Below are positions 1 to 8,908 of a stretch of DNA of 34,721 nt, piece by piece. This DNA comes from Micavibrio sp. UBA1850 (lineage in GTDB: Bacteria > Pseudomonadota > Alphaproteobacteria > Micavibrionales > Micavibrionaceae). Numbering within the stretch: the stretch's first letter is position 1; the number at the start of each line of letters is the position of its first letter. The stretch spans positions 7,726 to 42,446 of the forward strand of contig DDIM01000022.1 of the NCBI GenBank assembly GCA_002338525.1, written 5' to 3'. Under the pieces are notes generated by a model that saw nothing but the letters and a program-made list of their open reading frames with translations, was not told the origin of the DNA and did no database searches. The translations under genes and the position numbers were made by a program.

Positions 1-887
1 CCAGGGTATGCTTCACGTCCTGGTGGACGACGAAGAAGCAATGACATTTGACGATACGCCACAGCTTGCTTTGACAGATCATCATAAACGATCAAGCCGT
101 GCATGCCGTTATCACGGAAATATTCACCCATTGCACACCCTGTGTAAGGCGCTAGATACTGCATTGGCGCAGGGTCTGATGCCGTTGCTGCAACAACGAT
201 CGAGTATTCCATTGCACCGTTTTCTTCAAGCTCTTTTACAAGCTGAGCAACTGTTGAGCGCTTTTGACCAATAGCGACATATACACAGTACAAACGATCA
301 TTTTCATCATCAGACGTGTTTACGTTCTTTTGGTTGATAATTGTATCAACAGCCACAGCTGTTTTTCCTGTTTGACGGTCACCAATAATCAACTCACGCT
401 GACCACGACCAACAGGCACAAGCGCATCAATCGCTTTAACACCTGATTGCATTGGCTCATGCACAGATTTACGAGGCATAATACCCGGCGCTTTTACCTC
501 AACACGTGAGTATGTTTTTGTTTTGATCGGGCCTTTTCCATCAATAGGATTTCCCAAACCATCAACAACACGGCCAAGCAATTCTTTACCTGTTGGAACC
601 TGAACAATTTCACCTGTTCTTTTAACTGTGTCACCTTCTTTGATGTCACGGTCATCACCAAAAATCACAACCCCAACATTATCAACCTCAAGGTTCAAGG
701 CCATACCTTTAATGCCACCAGGAAACTCGACCATTTCACCAGCTTGTACTTTATCGAGACCACGTACACGTGCAACCCCGTCTCCTACTGACAACACCTG
801 CCCTACTTCCGCAACATCCTTTTGTGCGTTGTAGTTTGCGATATTATCTTTCAATATCTTTGAAATTTCTGCGGCTTGAATTTGCAT
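1..887 (-). CDS. atpA: ATP synthase F1 subunit alpha, 5' part (runs off the window)
   Basis: Alpha subunit of the F1 sector of ATP synthase, a non-catalytic nucleotide-binding subunit on the cytoplasmic face. About 295 N-terminal residues are present; the C-terminal part lies beyond base 1. The protein starts MQIQAAEISKILKDNI, with AGAGG eight to nine bases upstream. The P-loop GDRQTGKT falls near residues 169-176, matching E. coli AtpA numbering. The N-terminal beta-barrel (residues about 25-95) and the start of the nucleotide-binding domain are recognisable. It lies 13 bases downstream of atpH on the same strand, the usual delta-alpha order of the operon, so the two are co-transcribed. Truncation is due only to the window edge. 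Confidence 0.97.
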   Translation of the reverse strand, partial: MQIQAAEISKILKDNIANYNAQKDVAEVGQVLSVGDGVARVRGLDKVQAGEMVEFPGGIKGMALNLEVDNVGVVIFGDDRDIKEGDTVKRTGEIVQVPTGKELLGRVVDGLGNPIDGKGPIKTKTYSRVEVKAPGIMPRKSVHEPMQSGVKAIDALVPVGRGQRELIIGDRQTGKTAVAVDTIINQKNVNTSDDENDRLYCVYVAIGQKRSTVAQLVKELEENGAMEYSIVVAATASDPAPMQYLAPYTGCAMGEYFRDNGMHGLIVYDDLSKQAVAYRQMSLLLRRPPGREAYP

Positions 888-900
888 GCTTTTACCTCTT

Positions 901-1491
901 CTAGCTAGCCTTCTTCATTGTACTGTCTTCATCAGACTGTGATTTCATGGCGCGTGACAAACGCTCCAACTTACCCTTAATAGAATCATCGATCATTTTT
1001 GATCCGACTGTGATCACAACACCACCAAGTAACGTCTGATCAACCTCTGAAATGATTTGCACATTTGTGTCGAGCGCTTTATCCAGCTCGGCTTTTATTT
1101 TTTTCTCTTGTGCCGCTTTTAATGGAAACGCACTCACAACAGAGACTATTGTATTGCCTGCGCGCTCGTCCATTACAACGTCATACGCATTGATCATCTC
1201 AACCAAGTTACCAAGACGTCCATTTTCTATAAGTAACTTTAAAAAGTTAACCGTCAAATCATGAAACTTGGCTTTTTTAGCCATTGCTTCAATAACGCTG
1301 CGTTTTTCATCACGAGAGATGACTGCATTTGATGTAAAATCCGCAAATTCAGGACTATCTACATATATTGATTTTAGGGACTCAATGTCTGAAGCCACTG
1401 CCTTTTGCGCTTTGTTTTCGACAATTGTATCGACAAAGGCATTCGCATAGCGACTTGCGACGGGACTAATCTGGGGTGTCATTGATGGCAC
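901..1491 (-). CDS. atpH: ATP synthase F1 subunit delta
   Basis: Delta subunit, the part of the stator that ties the alpha3beta3 head to the b-subunit stalk. The 196 residues include the typical N-terminal helical bundle (SPVASRYANAFVDTI near the start) and the conserved C-terminal segment VDQTLLGGVVITVGSKMID, with SIKGKLERLSRAM following. It is slightly longer than the usual roughly 180 residues. The start is probably GTG (CCA TCA follows) because AGGA sits about 11 bases upstream; an ATG three codons further in is the alternative. Its stop is 13 bases from the atpA start. The 134 bases upstream, before the sulfotransferase stop, must hold the operon promoter, but no convincing -35/-10 pair was identified there. 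Confidence 0.95.
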   Translation of the reverse strand: MPSMTPQISPVASRYANAFVDTIVENKAQKAVASDIESLKSIYVDSPEFADFTSNAVISRDEKRSVIEAMAKKAKFHDLTVNFLKLLIENGRLGNLVEMINAYDVVMDERAGNTIVSVVSAFPLKAAQEKKIKAELDKALDTNVQIISEVDQTLLGGVVITVGSKMIDDSIKGKLERLSRAMKSQSDEDSTMKKAS

Positions 1492-1625
1492 GACTTATTG
1501 GTTCCTACACGTTCATTATTTATTCTTTGCACGATGATGTAACACACCAAAAATATTCGCGCAAGGCTTATGAGTCATGTTTTTGCACTTTATTACACAT
1601 GCAGTAAATGTGATTTTATTTTGAC

Positions 1626-2666
1626 TCAGCGCAGTAGGGTCATTTGACTCACCTTTTCTATATTCCCTCCCAAAACCTCTTGAGGATCGGATGTGGGCTT
1701 GCGAATCTGTTGGGCCCACCCTTTTATAAATTTTTGGCGTTCACTATCTTGTATTTTCAAACCCACAAAGTTTAAAAGCGCGTCCAAATGCTGAGCAGGG
1801 CTTTGTATTAAATCATCATATTTTAAAATATGAACGTTTGGCGCGCCTTCTACGTGCGTGCGGATAAAATCATCCATTTGCGCCCAATAACGTGCATACA
1901 ACTCAATACCCGACAACCCGTCTTTCTCAATAGCCTCACCCAGATTTATCAAACGGCGATCCTGCCCAAACTCGTAATGCTCTAGACGCTGTGAATACCT
2001 CAAATGACGCTGGCTTTTTGATTGCGCAGACATTACACGGTTGTGCACCGCCACCATTGAGGCGACCTGCGATAAAGCAGAGCGTACAGGCACTATAAAC
2101 TTCGCATCTGGAAAAAGAGCCCTTAGATAGCCTATGCGCGTAATATTATAATTATTCTTACACACATAGCGTTTTGCGTGATTAAGCAATAAGTTCTTTT
2201 TCATATGGTTTTTGTAAAAGCGCGCATGCCTATCTCTAATATCCGCATCACCTAAGAATGCGGTCACATTCGAATCGTGTAAGTGATTGAAAAACGATGT
2301 CCAAATCACCTCATCCATTGCCTCAGGGCTTTGCAGGTTAATCCTCATGCCATCGCCGTGAGGGCGCTCGACCTTGGCTTTGTTTTGTGGGATAAGGCCT
2401 TTTACTTTTCTCCATAAATAATGCGTATGAACAAAAGGGTAGTCTTGGTATTGATGAGACGATGTTTCAGGCAGGTCGTTTAGAATTTCGAGCATGAGAG
2501 TTGTGCCAGAACGTGCAAGCCCACAAATGAAGATAGGGGCAACGATATCAATATCATCTATATCTGATTGCAAAAGTTTCGTTTCCCAATTCCCCGCGCG
2601 CACCATCAGCGCTTTATGGTCAAGCGCCTTTCCCAGCACGTCCAGATATAGCGGTACATAACTCAT
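1626..2666 (-). CDS. PAPS-dependent sulfotransferase family protein
   Basis: Likely cytosolic sulfotransferase (Sulfotransfer_3-like family) that moves a sulfuryl group from 3'-phosphoadenylyl sulfate to an unknown acceptor. The 5'-phosphosulfate loop is seen near residues 46-56 (FICGLARSGTT), just after an N-terminal lead. The 3'-phosphate-binding segment is near residues 190-205 (IVPVRSALSQVASM, with the expected Arg and Ser). A late YDDL segment precedes the C-terminal helices. Length (346) is normal for the family and no signal peptide is seen. It diverges from an arylsulfotransferase-like gene, so both may serve one sulfated metabolite or surface polymer (inference). The start codon is the ATG at 2664-2666; only a weak, distant AGAAGG lies upstream. 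The substrate cannot be told from sequence. Confidence 0.85.
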   Translation of the reverse strand: MSYVPLYLDVLGKALDHKALMVRAGNWETKLLQSDIDDIDIVAPIFICGLARSGTTLMLEILNDLPETSSHQYQDYPFVHTHYLWRKVKGLIPQNKAKVERPHGDGMRINLQSPEAMDEVIWTSFFNHLHDSNVTAFLGDADIRDRHARFYKNHMKKNLLLNHAKRYVCKNNYNITRIGYLRALFPDAKFIVPVRSALSQVASMVAVHNRVMSAQSKSQRHLRYSQRLEHYEFGQDRRLINLGEAIEKDGLSGIELYARYWAQMDDFIRTHVEGAPNVHILKYDDLIQSPAQHLDALLNFVGLKIQDSERQKFIKGWAQQIRKPTSDPQEVLGGNIEKVSQMTLLR

Positions 2667-2755
2667 GCTTGATCGAAACGCCTTCTCTTCTTTTTTGGTT
2701 TAAAGTATGCTTTATTTGCTTTCACAATGATGTAAACCACAATAAAGAGAAAAAC

Positions 2756-4075
2756 TTGATAGATACAGTTTTAAAATTGATTGCCTTTACCCTGCTGGGA
2801 TTTTGTATCTTCTTTTTTGGTGTGGTTGCCACAAAAATGGAGCTGTCACCAGCCACAGCACTGGAAACGCCAGCCTCGGTTACACAGACTTTGTTTTCTG
2901 CCTATCAAATCGAAGAATGTAACAACGGCATTCGCTGGGCACATCCGCAAGGAAGCGCACCTCTCAAAACATTTATTCGCAAAGATGCGTATGACACAAC
3001 CTACACGATTTACACGTCTACGCATGACACGACAGCGCGTTTAATTGATACTCACGGCCACGTCGTTCATTCATGGTCGTTCAAATATCATGACATTTTC
3101 AAAGACACATCCCACATCATTGCGCTTGGCAAACTGAACAATAAATATTTTTACCTTCGCGACTTTCACCTATTTGATAATGGAGACATTATCCTTATGA
3201 TTTCCGCAGGCGGTGTAACACCTTGGGGTATGGGATTTGTGAAACTCGATAAAAACTCTAACGTTATTTGGACGTATACCGGGTATGTGAACAATGATTT
3301 TGAAATCGGGGACGATGGCATCTTGTATACAATTGAACACGAGGTCACACGTCAAAAGCCCGCGTACCTCGAAAATGTTTTCCTCCCCTATCTTGAGGAC
3401 AATATCGTTATGCTTGACAGCTTTGGACAAGAACAAGACCGTTTCTCGTTATTGGATTCCATTGCAAAATCACCTTATGCCGCGCTGCTTAATGGTATTG
3501 AAAATGACGGCATTGGAGATCCTACACATTCAAACTCAATTGAGTATATCCAAAAAGACAACCCTAACGTGCCATGGATAAAACAAGGCCACCTCATTAT
3601 TTCCGTTCGTAATCTAAGCGCAATGGTTGTGGTCAATCCAAAGACTTATGAAGTTACATACGCCCAGGCTTTACCAACCAAGTGGCAGCACGACATTGAC
3701 CTACTAGACAATGGACATCTTCTTATGTTTGATAATCGCGGCGACATCACAGGAAAACGCTACACGCGCGTCATTGAGATGACCAGCGCATCGAGCGAAA
3801 CCATCTGGACGCACACACAAGATGCACAAGGCTTAGAGCTTCACTCTGCCTTTTTTGGACAGCAACAACGTAAAAAAGACGGCTCGACTTTCATAACATA
3901 TGCCGAGCATGGACAACTCTTTACAGTTGATCAAGAAGGCGATATTCAATGGGCTTACAACACGCCGCTTTATAATATTGTTGATGGTGTAAAAAAGATG
4001 CCGGTTATTACCAGCGCCCAGCAATATGACAGCGACTTTATTCAATTTATAGATAAGTATTGCATCGTCCCATGA
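2756..4075 (+). CDS. Arylsulfotransferase (ASST)-like beta-propeller protein, membrane-anchored
   Basis: Resembles the arylsulfotransferase (ASST) family, whose well-studied members transfer sulfate between phenolic compounds in the periplasm without PAPS. An N-terminal hydrophobic helix (LIAFTLLGFCIFFFGVV) would anchor or export it. Repeated blades follow, with family motifs DTHGHVVHSW, HLFDNGDIILM, THSNSIEYI (near residue 258), WQHDIDLLDNGHLLMFDN and a final TVDQEGDIQWAY. The open frame extends back to an ATG at 2669, but that would put the start two bases from the divergent sulfotransferase start and add an odd Cys/Phe-rich lead. The TTG at 2756 has AAAGAG six bases upstream and leaves about 90 bases for divergent promoters, so I prefer it. 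It overlaps the next gene by ATGA. The donor, acceptor and actual activity are unknown. Confidence 0.75.
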   Translation: MIDTVLKLIAFTLLGFCIFFFGVVATKMELSPATALETPASVTQTLFSAYQIEECNNGIRWAHPQGSAPLKTFIRKDAYDTTYTIYTSTHDTTARLIDTHGHVVHSWSFKYHDIFKDTSHIIALGKLNNKYFYLRDFHLFDNGDIILMISAGGVTPWGMGFVKLDKNSNVIWTYTGYVNNDFEIGDDGILYTIEHEVTRQKPAYLENVFLPYLEDNIVMLDSFGQEQDRFSLLDSIAKSPYAALLNGIENDGIGDPTHSNSIEYIQKDNPNVPWIKQGHLIISVRNLSAMVVVNPKTYEVTYAQALPTKWQHDIDLLDNGHLLMFDNRGDITGKRYTRVIEMTSASSETIWTHTQDAQGLELHSAFFGQQQRKKDGSTFITYAEHGQLFTVDQEGDIQWAYNTPLYNIVDGVKKMPVITSAQQYDSDFIQFIDKYCIVP

Positions 4076-4332
4076 TATTCATAATTTTCTTTATTGCCCT
4101 ATTAGGCGTCATGTTATCTCAAGTTCCCGCCTATGCTTATGTTGGGCCTGGTCTAGGCGTGACACTAGCGTGGACATTATGGGGCCCTATTGCAGCTTTT
4201 TTCACAGCTATTGGCATCTTGTTATATTTCCCCATACGCGCATTTTACAAACGCTATATGCGTCGCAAATCACAACAAGCAGACGATATGCCCGCTAAAG
4301 ACCGTGATCACCAGGAAATAGATAAAAATTAA
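4072..4332 (+). CDS. Small membrane protein coupled to the ASST-like gene
   Basis: 86-residue protein with an N-terminal signal or membrane helix (MIFIIFFIALLGVMLSQVPAYA), a conserved-looking AYVGPGLGV turn, a second hydrophobic segment (WGPIAAFFTAIGILLYFPI) and a basic, hydrophilic tail (RAFYKRYMRRKSQQ). Proteins with the AYVGPG-plus-helix plan are common small membrane partners of sulfotransferase or phosphodiesterase-type genes (family impression). The ATG at 4072 overlaps the stop of the ASST-like gene as ATGA, so the two are probably translationally coupled; an in-frame ATG four codons earlier is less likely. Its 3' end overlaps the convergent TraX-like gene by 38 bases. Function unknown. 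Confidence 0.7.
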   Translation: MIFIIFFIALLGVMLSQVPAYAYVGPGLGVTLAWTLWGPIAAFFTAIGILLYFPIRAFYKRYMRRKSQQADDMPAKDRDHQEIDKN

Positions 4333-5140
4333 ACCACTGCAATTGTTCAAAATCGCCACTAAAGGCCAAAATAAATTTGAACATAACCAAATGCACCACA
4401 TAAATTTCCAACGTATAACGCCCCAGAAATGAAATAACAGGGCTTTTTGAGGCGAAGGTATAAGGTTTAAATTTAAGATATAAAAACCATATAATTGAGG
4501 TCGTCCCTACCAATAAGATGCCATATTGAAGATCAGAAAAATTAAACCCCGATATGCTTTGCGTGGCAAAAAAGAATAGAGAAATTGCACACAGCCACAT
4601 TGTGGTTTTTTCGGTACCAAAATTCAATTCTTGCTTGCGACGCGCCAAATACCCTACCATCGCAAGGGCAATGCCCGCGGTGCTGTATTCAAATACGTAC
4701 GTTAAAGGAAAATAAAACATGGCAAGGGCGACGGCGCCCATGAAACAATCATAGCGCGATTTCAACATGGCCTGCATTGTTCGATCTAAGACAAGGCGCA
4801 CAAAAATAATCGAGAATAAGATATTTAAGGGTAGCAGTGCGACACCGATGACGCCATTTGCCAAAACTAAAATTAACCCACCAATCCATAATGTCGGCGA
4901 TAGATCGCGGGAACTGGCATAGCCAACCAGAAAAAACCACATAGGAACACACATCCGCCCAATGAGCCTCAGCACATGATGTTCTGGGAAAAAATGCATC
5001 CCGACATGGTCGACAATCATGAGTAAAACAGCCACCGCCTTTAACACATCATACGATGTGACACGATCAGGGAATGATTTGCGGTTGGCAAGGTAACTCA
5101 TAGGCAATATTCGATCATAAAAAGCTTTGTGGGTCGACAT
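4295..5140 (-). CDS. TraX-like multi-pass membrane protein (acyltransferase-like)
   Basis: Resembles the TraX family (named from the F plasmid protein for pilin N-acetylation); chromosomal members are poorly characterised membrane proteins. The family signature is clear near the start: SYDVLKAVAVLLMIVDHVG, then a RLIGRMCVPMWFFLVGYA segment. Six to eight hydrophobic segments follow, and a TLEIYVVHLVMFKF stretch near the C-terminus is typical of acyltransferase-type proteins. The start is uncertain: ATG at 5140 overlaps the priA end by 26 bases, while ATG at 5101 lies 13 bases past the priA stop and would restart after it; neither has a clear ribosome site. Same strand as priA, so probably co-transcribed. 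Acetylation of pilin here is only speculation, though a pilus locus is nearby. Confidence 0.75.
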   Translation of the reverse strand: MSTHKAFYDRILPMSYLANRKSFPDRVTSYDVLKAVAVLLMIVDHVGMHFFPEHHVLRLIGRMCVPMWFFLVGYASSRDLSPTLWIGGLILVLANGVIGVALLPLNILFSIIFVRLVLDRTMQAMLKSRYDCFMGAVALAMFYFPLTYVFEYSTAGIALAMVGYLARRKQELNFGTEKTTMWLCAISLFFFATQSISGFNFSDLQYGILLVGTTSIIWFLYLKFKPYTFASKSPVISFLGRYTLEIYVVHLVMFKFILAFSGDFEQLQWFNFYLFPGDHGL

Positions 5141-7328
5141 CAATTTGTATTTTAATGCTCGTTGGGCATTTTATTGACGACAACCACCCCTTTACAACCG
5201 TTTGCACATCAACGGATTTATCCGCATGTACAAGAAATCGTGTGCGATAAAAGCCCCGTATTTTATAAATTGGTGCAGGCGCTGGGCCATAGGTTTGCAA
5301 TTTTTCGTGATGAGGCGCGCTCATCGCTAGCTGCTTTGCAAAATCTTGCATCTTGCCTTCATCCTGACTTTTGACAATCACGGCAACAAGTCGGCTAAAT
5401 GGAGGCATATGTGCCATTTCACGTTCTTGCGATTCTGTTTCCAAAAATAAACCCCTATCACCCGAGGCCAGCGCCTCAATGACACGGCTTTGCGGATTAT
5501 AAGATTGTAAATATACACTGCCACGATTGCCTTTTTCACGTCCCGCGCGCCCTGCCACCTGATGAAGCATTTGATAAGAGCGCTCTGCGGCACGTAAATC
5601 TCCGCCATGAAGGCCCAAGTCAGCATCCACAACCCCCACGCATGAGAGATGTGGAAAATGGTGACCTTTGGCCAGTATCTGTGTGCCTATAATGATATCG
5701 CATTCATGATTAATAATATCGTCTAACGCCTTGCGAAGCGCATCATTGTCTTGAGCGGTATCACTGGATAACACAGCCAAGCGCGCATCAGGAAAATGCA
5801 TTTGAATTTCTTCATGGATACGCTCTACCCCCGGCCCGCATGGTGCCAATGAATCTGTGTCGTCGCATTCAGTGCATTTTTCAGGGATAGGCATCATATA
5901 TCCGCAATGGTGGCAATGAAGCTTTTGACTGCGGCGATGCTCGACAAGCCATGCGGTACAGCGTGCGCATTCGTAGCGATGCCCACATGTACGACAAACC
6001 GTTAACGGCGCATATCCCCGACGGTTTAAATATAAAAGCGCCTGAGTTCCATTGTCTATCGCCTCACGAACAGCCTCAATTACGACAGGCGACAAAAAGG
6101 CTTGGCGCTCTGGCTTATCAGCTTTGAGGTCAACGATATGAATATCAGGAAGGCTTGCGCCTCCAAAACGCGAGGGCAGAACAAGGCGCTCAAACCGCCC
6201 TGTTTCTACATTATGAACTGTTTCCAATGACGGGGTCGCAGACACCAGCGCTATGGGTAATTTTTCAAGATGTGCGCGCACAATTGCCATATCGCGCGCA
6301 TTATAAATCACGCCCTCCTCTTGTTTGTAAGAGGCGTCGTGCTCTTCATCGACTATAATCAGCCCTAAATCTTTAAACGGCAAAAACAGTGCCGAGCGCG
6401 CGCCAACGACAACCTTTGTTTGCCCCATGGCAACACCACGCCATGTCATGCGCCGCTTTGCAGGTGTAATGGATGAATGCCACAAAGCCGGCATACATCC
6501 AAAACGCTCTTTAAACCTGCTGATAAAAGCGTTGGAGAGGGCAATTTCAGGCAGTAAAATCAACACCTGTTTATTTTGCTTAATGGCCTGAGCAACCGCC
6601 TCGAAGTATGTTTCTGTCTTTCCGGCACCTGTCACCCCATCTAATAGGTAGGGTTTAAATTCTTCTGCTTTAACGGCATTAACCAGCGCCTCACCGGCTG
6701 CGCGCTGACCCTCGAATAACTCAACACGTGCGTGATGGGGGGAAGGGTTTTGGCACGGCGGCGCATCGAATACCTCAACCGTATTTAAGATACCGTTTTT
6801 AGCCATCGTTTTTACGACGCCTGCACTCACGCCTGCTTCTTGTGCAATGTCAGAGGCACGCCGCGCAACGTCATCTTGCATTACGTCCAAAACTTGCTGC
6901 TGTTTTGCCGATATTTTACGGTCTTTTGTTAGCCCCCGTTTAAAGGCCATCACAGGCTTTGGCGGGTCAAATGCTGTGGGGGCTGATAATGCCATTTTTA
7001 ATACGGCGCCAATGGGGGCACACGAATATTGTGCAACCCACGCAATATGACTTCGTTGTGATGCAGGCATAGGCGGAAGCGCGAAAACTTCACGAATACC
7101 TTTGACCTTGCTATCAGGTAGATCGTCATCGCCCTCTCCCCAAACGACACCATATGTCGATCGCCCGCCAAGTGGCACACTTACGTAATCTCCAATATTA
7201 ATATCAAGATTATCCGGTACCGCGTAATCATAGGCTTTTTCCACAGGAAAGGGCACAAGCACTTTTAAGCGGCGCTTATGGCCTGTTGCGGATTGAGAAG
7301 GATTCTCTTCTTGAAAAAGATCTGACAT
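5115..7328 (-). CDS. priA: Primosomal protein N' (PriA), replication restart helicase
   Basis: 3'-to-5' DNA helicase that recognises stalled forks and reloads the replisome. About 737 residues with the expected order: N-terminal DNA-binding domain (VLVPFPVEKAYDYAVP), Walker A DGVTGAGKTETYF, DEEH Walker B (VDEEHDASYKQEEG), a Cys-rich zinc-binding insert with CRTCGH, CARCTAW, CHHCGY and CTECDD pairs, and helicase motif VI QVAGRAGR. A longer frame with a TTG start at 7349 exists, but the ATG at 7328 (MSDLFQEEN) is more plausible. It diverges from the transaldolase gene with 55 bases between starts. Its place between the ATP synthase genes and transaldolase is a known alphaproteobacterial arrangement. 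Confidence 0.95.
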   Translation of the reverse strand: MSDLFQEENPSQSATGHKRRLKVLVPFPVEKAYDYAVPDNLDINIGDYVSVPLGGRSTYGVVWGEGDDDLPDSKVKGIREVFALPPMPASQRSHIAWVAQYSCAPIGAVLKMALSAPTAFDPPKPVMAFKRGLTKDRKISAKQQQVLDVMQDDVARRASDIAQEAGVSAGVVKTMAKNGILNTVEVFDAPPCQNPSPHHARVELFEGQRAAGEALVNAVKAEEFKPYLLDGVTGAGKTETYFEAVAQAIKQNKQVLILLPEIALSNAFISRFKERFGCMPALWHSSITPAKRRMTWRGVAMGQTKVVVGARSALFLPFKDLGLIIVDEEHDASYKQEEGVIYNARDMAIVRAHLEKLPIALVSATPSLETVHNVETGRFERLVLPSRFGGASLPDIHIVDLKADKPERQAFLSPVVIEAVREAIDNGTQALLYLNRRGYAPLTVCRTCGHRYECARCTAWLVEHRRSQKLHCHHCGYMMPIPEKCTECDDTDSLAPCGPGVERIHEEIQMHFPDARLAVLSSDTAQDNDALRKALDDIINHECDIIIGTQILAKGHHFPHLSCVGVVDADLGLHGGDLRAAERSYQMLHQVAGRAGREKGNRGSVYLQSYNPQSRVIEALASGDRGLFLETESQEREMAHMPPFSRLVAVIVKSQDEGKMQDFAKQLAMSAPHHEKLQTYGPAPAPIYKIRGFYRTRFLVHADKSVDVQTVVKGWLSSIKCPTSIKIQIDVDPQSFL

Positions 7329-7383
7329 TTGATAAGAGTTAGCACACAAGATTTTAAACCAAAAGAGATGAAAGACGACTCCG

Positions 7384-8037
7384 ATGAAATTTTTTGCTGA
7401 TACCGCTGATACTGCTGCTATTCAAGACCTAGAAGATTCAGGTCTTCTCGATGGTGTAACAACAAACCCATCTATCATTGCCAAAAGTGGCGCAAATTTT
7501 TTGGAGCGTATCGCAGAAATTGCAAAAATCTGTAAGGGTCCGGTATCTGCTGAAGTGGCTGCGACAGATTTTGACACAATGATGAAAGAAGCCGATAAGC
7601 TTGCAGCGATTGCGGACAACATTGTTGTAAAACTGCCTTTGACAGAAGATGGTTTGAAGGTTTGTAAAAAGCTAAGCGACAAAAACGTCATGACAAACGT
7701 CACATTGTGTTTTTCAGCAGGTCAGGCGCTTTTGGCGGCCAAAGCAGGTGCAACATATATATCACCTTTCGTTGGACGCCTTGACGACATCTCTCACGAT
7801 GGGCTTCAACTTATTGAAGACATCGTGACAATCTACGACAATTACGGCTTTGAAACAGAAGTTCTTGTGGCCTCCGTTCGCCACCCAATGCACATCATTG
7901 ATGCGGCAAAAATTGGTGCTGATGTTATGACATGCCCACCATCTGTTATAAAACAACTCTACAAACACCCACTGACCGACAAAGGCTTGGCGGCGTTCGT
8001 TGACGATTGGGCGAAAACTGGACAAAGTATTTTGTAG
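7384..8037 (+). CDS. tal: Transaldolase / fructose-6-phosphate aldolase-type enzyme (small TalC/MipB subfamily)
   Basis: Class I aldolase of central carbon metabolism, transferring a dihydroxyacetone unit in the pentose phosphate pathway. 217 residues, the size of the small subfamily. MKFFADTADTAAI opens the first strand, DGVTTNPSI is at about 23-31, and the Schiff-base lysine is Lys83 in VVKLPLT. SPFVGRLDD and the C-terminal TCPPSVIKQLYKHPLTDKGL segment are also typical. The small subfamily includes both transaldolases and true F6P aldolases, and this cannot be settled by eye; transaldolase is the likelier role in a genome context like this. It diverges from priA and is followed after 30 bases by a pilin-like gene. 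Confidence 0.92.
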   Translation: MKFFADTADTAAIQDLEDSGLLDGVTTNPSIIAKSGANFLERIAEIAKICKGPVSAEVAATDFDTMMKEADKLAAIADNIVVKLPLTEDGLKVCKKLSDKNVMTNVTLCFSAGQALLAAKAGATYISPFVGRLDDISHDGLQLIEDIVTIYDNYGFETEVLVASVRHPMHIIDAAKIGADVMTCPPSVIKQLYKHPLTDKGLAAFVDDWAKTGQSIL

Positions 8038-8067
8038 GCCTTTCGCGCTTGTGATAAACTTTGCTTT

Positions 8068-8829
8068 ATGAATTTTATTTTTAAAACAAAATGTTTATCA
8101 CGCCCCCCTCTTGGCGAGGCGTGTCCTCGTCAGGCTGGAAACGTTGTTTTCATCGTACTGATTGCTATCATTTTATTCGTTAGTCTATCTGCTGCCGTCA
8201 AACAGGCCATGGAAAGTGGCGGTGGCGCACCAAGTGCAGAAACAAACACTATAAACAGCACGTCTTTCATTCAATACGCCTCTGACATCAAGTCAGCCAT
8301 CAACAGCCTAAAACTTCTTAATGGTTGCTCGGATGAAGATATCAGTTTCACATCCCCCTTTTGGACGCACACCGATTATGATCACTCGCCGGTCTCAAAC
8401 AGTGCTTGCCGTGTGTTTAGCTCATCGGGCGGAGGGATCGACTGGCAAGTCGTTGATGCCCGCGTTACAGAAGAACAGTGGGAGTTTATAGGCGACACGC
8501 GTGTTCATGGCATCGGAACAACGGATACGGGTGATTCTGGTGAATCAAACGATCTTATCATTGCTCTTCCCGGATTAACCGAGACTATGTGTAAAAATGT
8601 AAATAAGCGCCTAGGCTTGAACTTTGGTGGTGTGGTGCCAGAAAACGCAGGCGATATTATTGATACAACAAGTAGACGTTTTAACGGCAGCTATAGCGCT
8701 GACGACGATATCGTAGGCTCTTCTGGTGGCCCCTGCCCTGATGATTTATGTTATACAAAGTCTGCATGCTTTAAAGAGGCGGGCGGCAGCGAGAACTATA
8801 TTTTTTACAACGTCTTGATTGCCAGATAA
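8068..8829 (+). CDS. Type IV pilin-like secreted protein, paralog 1
   Basis: Not a named family I can identify with certainty. The protein has a basic leader, then QAGNVVFIVLIAIILFVSL, a prepilin-like hydrophobic helix right after a Gly, and a roughly 200-residue extracytoplasmic domain with several cysteines. It is clearly paralogous to the gene at 13077: both share NGC, DISF, a YDH(S/T)P stretch, GGG(I/V), (L/H)LTE..C and a C-terminal GGS..NY(I/L)F..VLI. The leader is about 15 residues longer than in the paralog (see findings). It lacks the usual Glu at +5 of Flp-type pilins. It sits between transaldolase and DUF484, two genes usually close together in Alphaproteobacteria, so it looks like an insertion in that block. 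A minor pilin or pseudopilin role is inference. Confidence 0.7.
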   Translation: MNFIFKTKCLSRPPLGEACPRQAGNVVFIVLIAIILFVSLSAAVKQAMESGGGAPSAETNTINSTSFIQYASDIKSAINSLKLLNGCSDEDISFTSPFWTHTDYDHSPVSNSACRVFSSSGGGIDWQVVDARVTEEQWEFIGDTRVHGIGTTDTGDSGESNDLIIALPGLTETMCKNVNKRLGLNFGGVVPENAGDIIDTTSRRFNGSYSADDDIVGSSGGPCPDDLCYTKSACFKEAGGSENYIFYNVLIAR

Positions 8830-8908
8830 CATCACGTCATATACAAAAGCAAAGTTTATCGCTGATTTTTCACTATCAGCAACTCAGCCCCTATGCTAAG
8901 ATTCTTAC

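Noticed and set aside
1516..1719. 67-residue minus-strand open frame between atpH and the sulfotransferase
   Set aside because: Overlaps the sulfotransferase C-terminus out of frame and has no recognisable features; the gap is better seen as promoter region.
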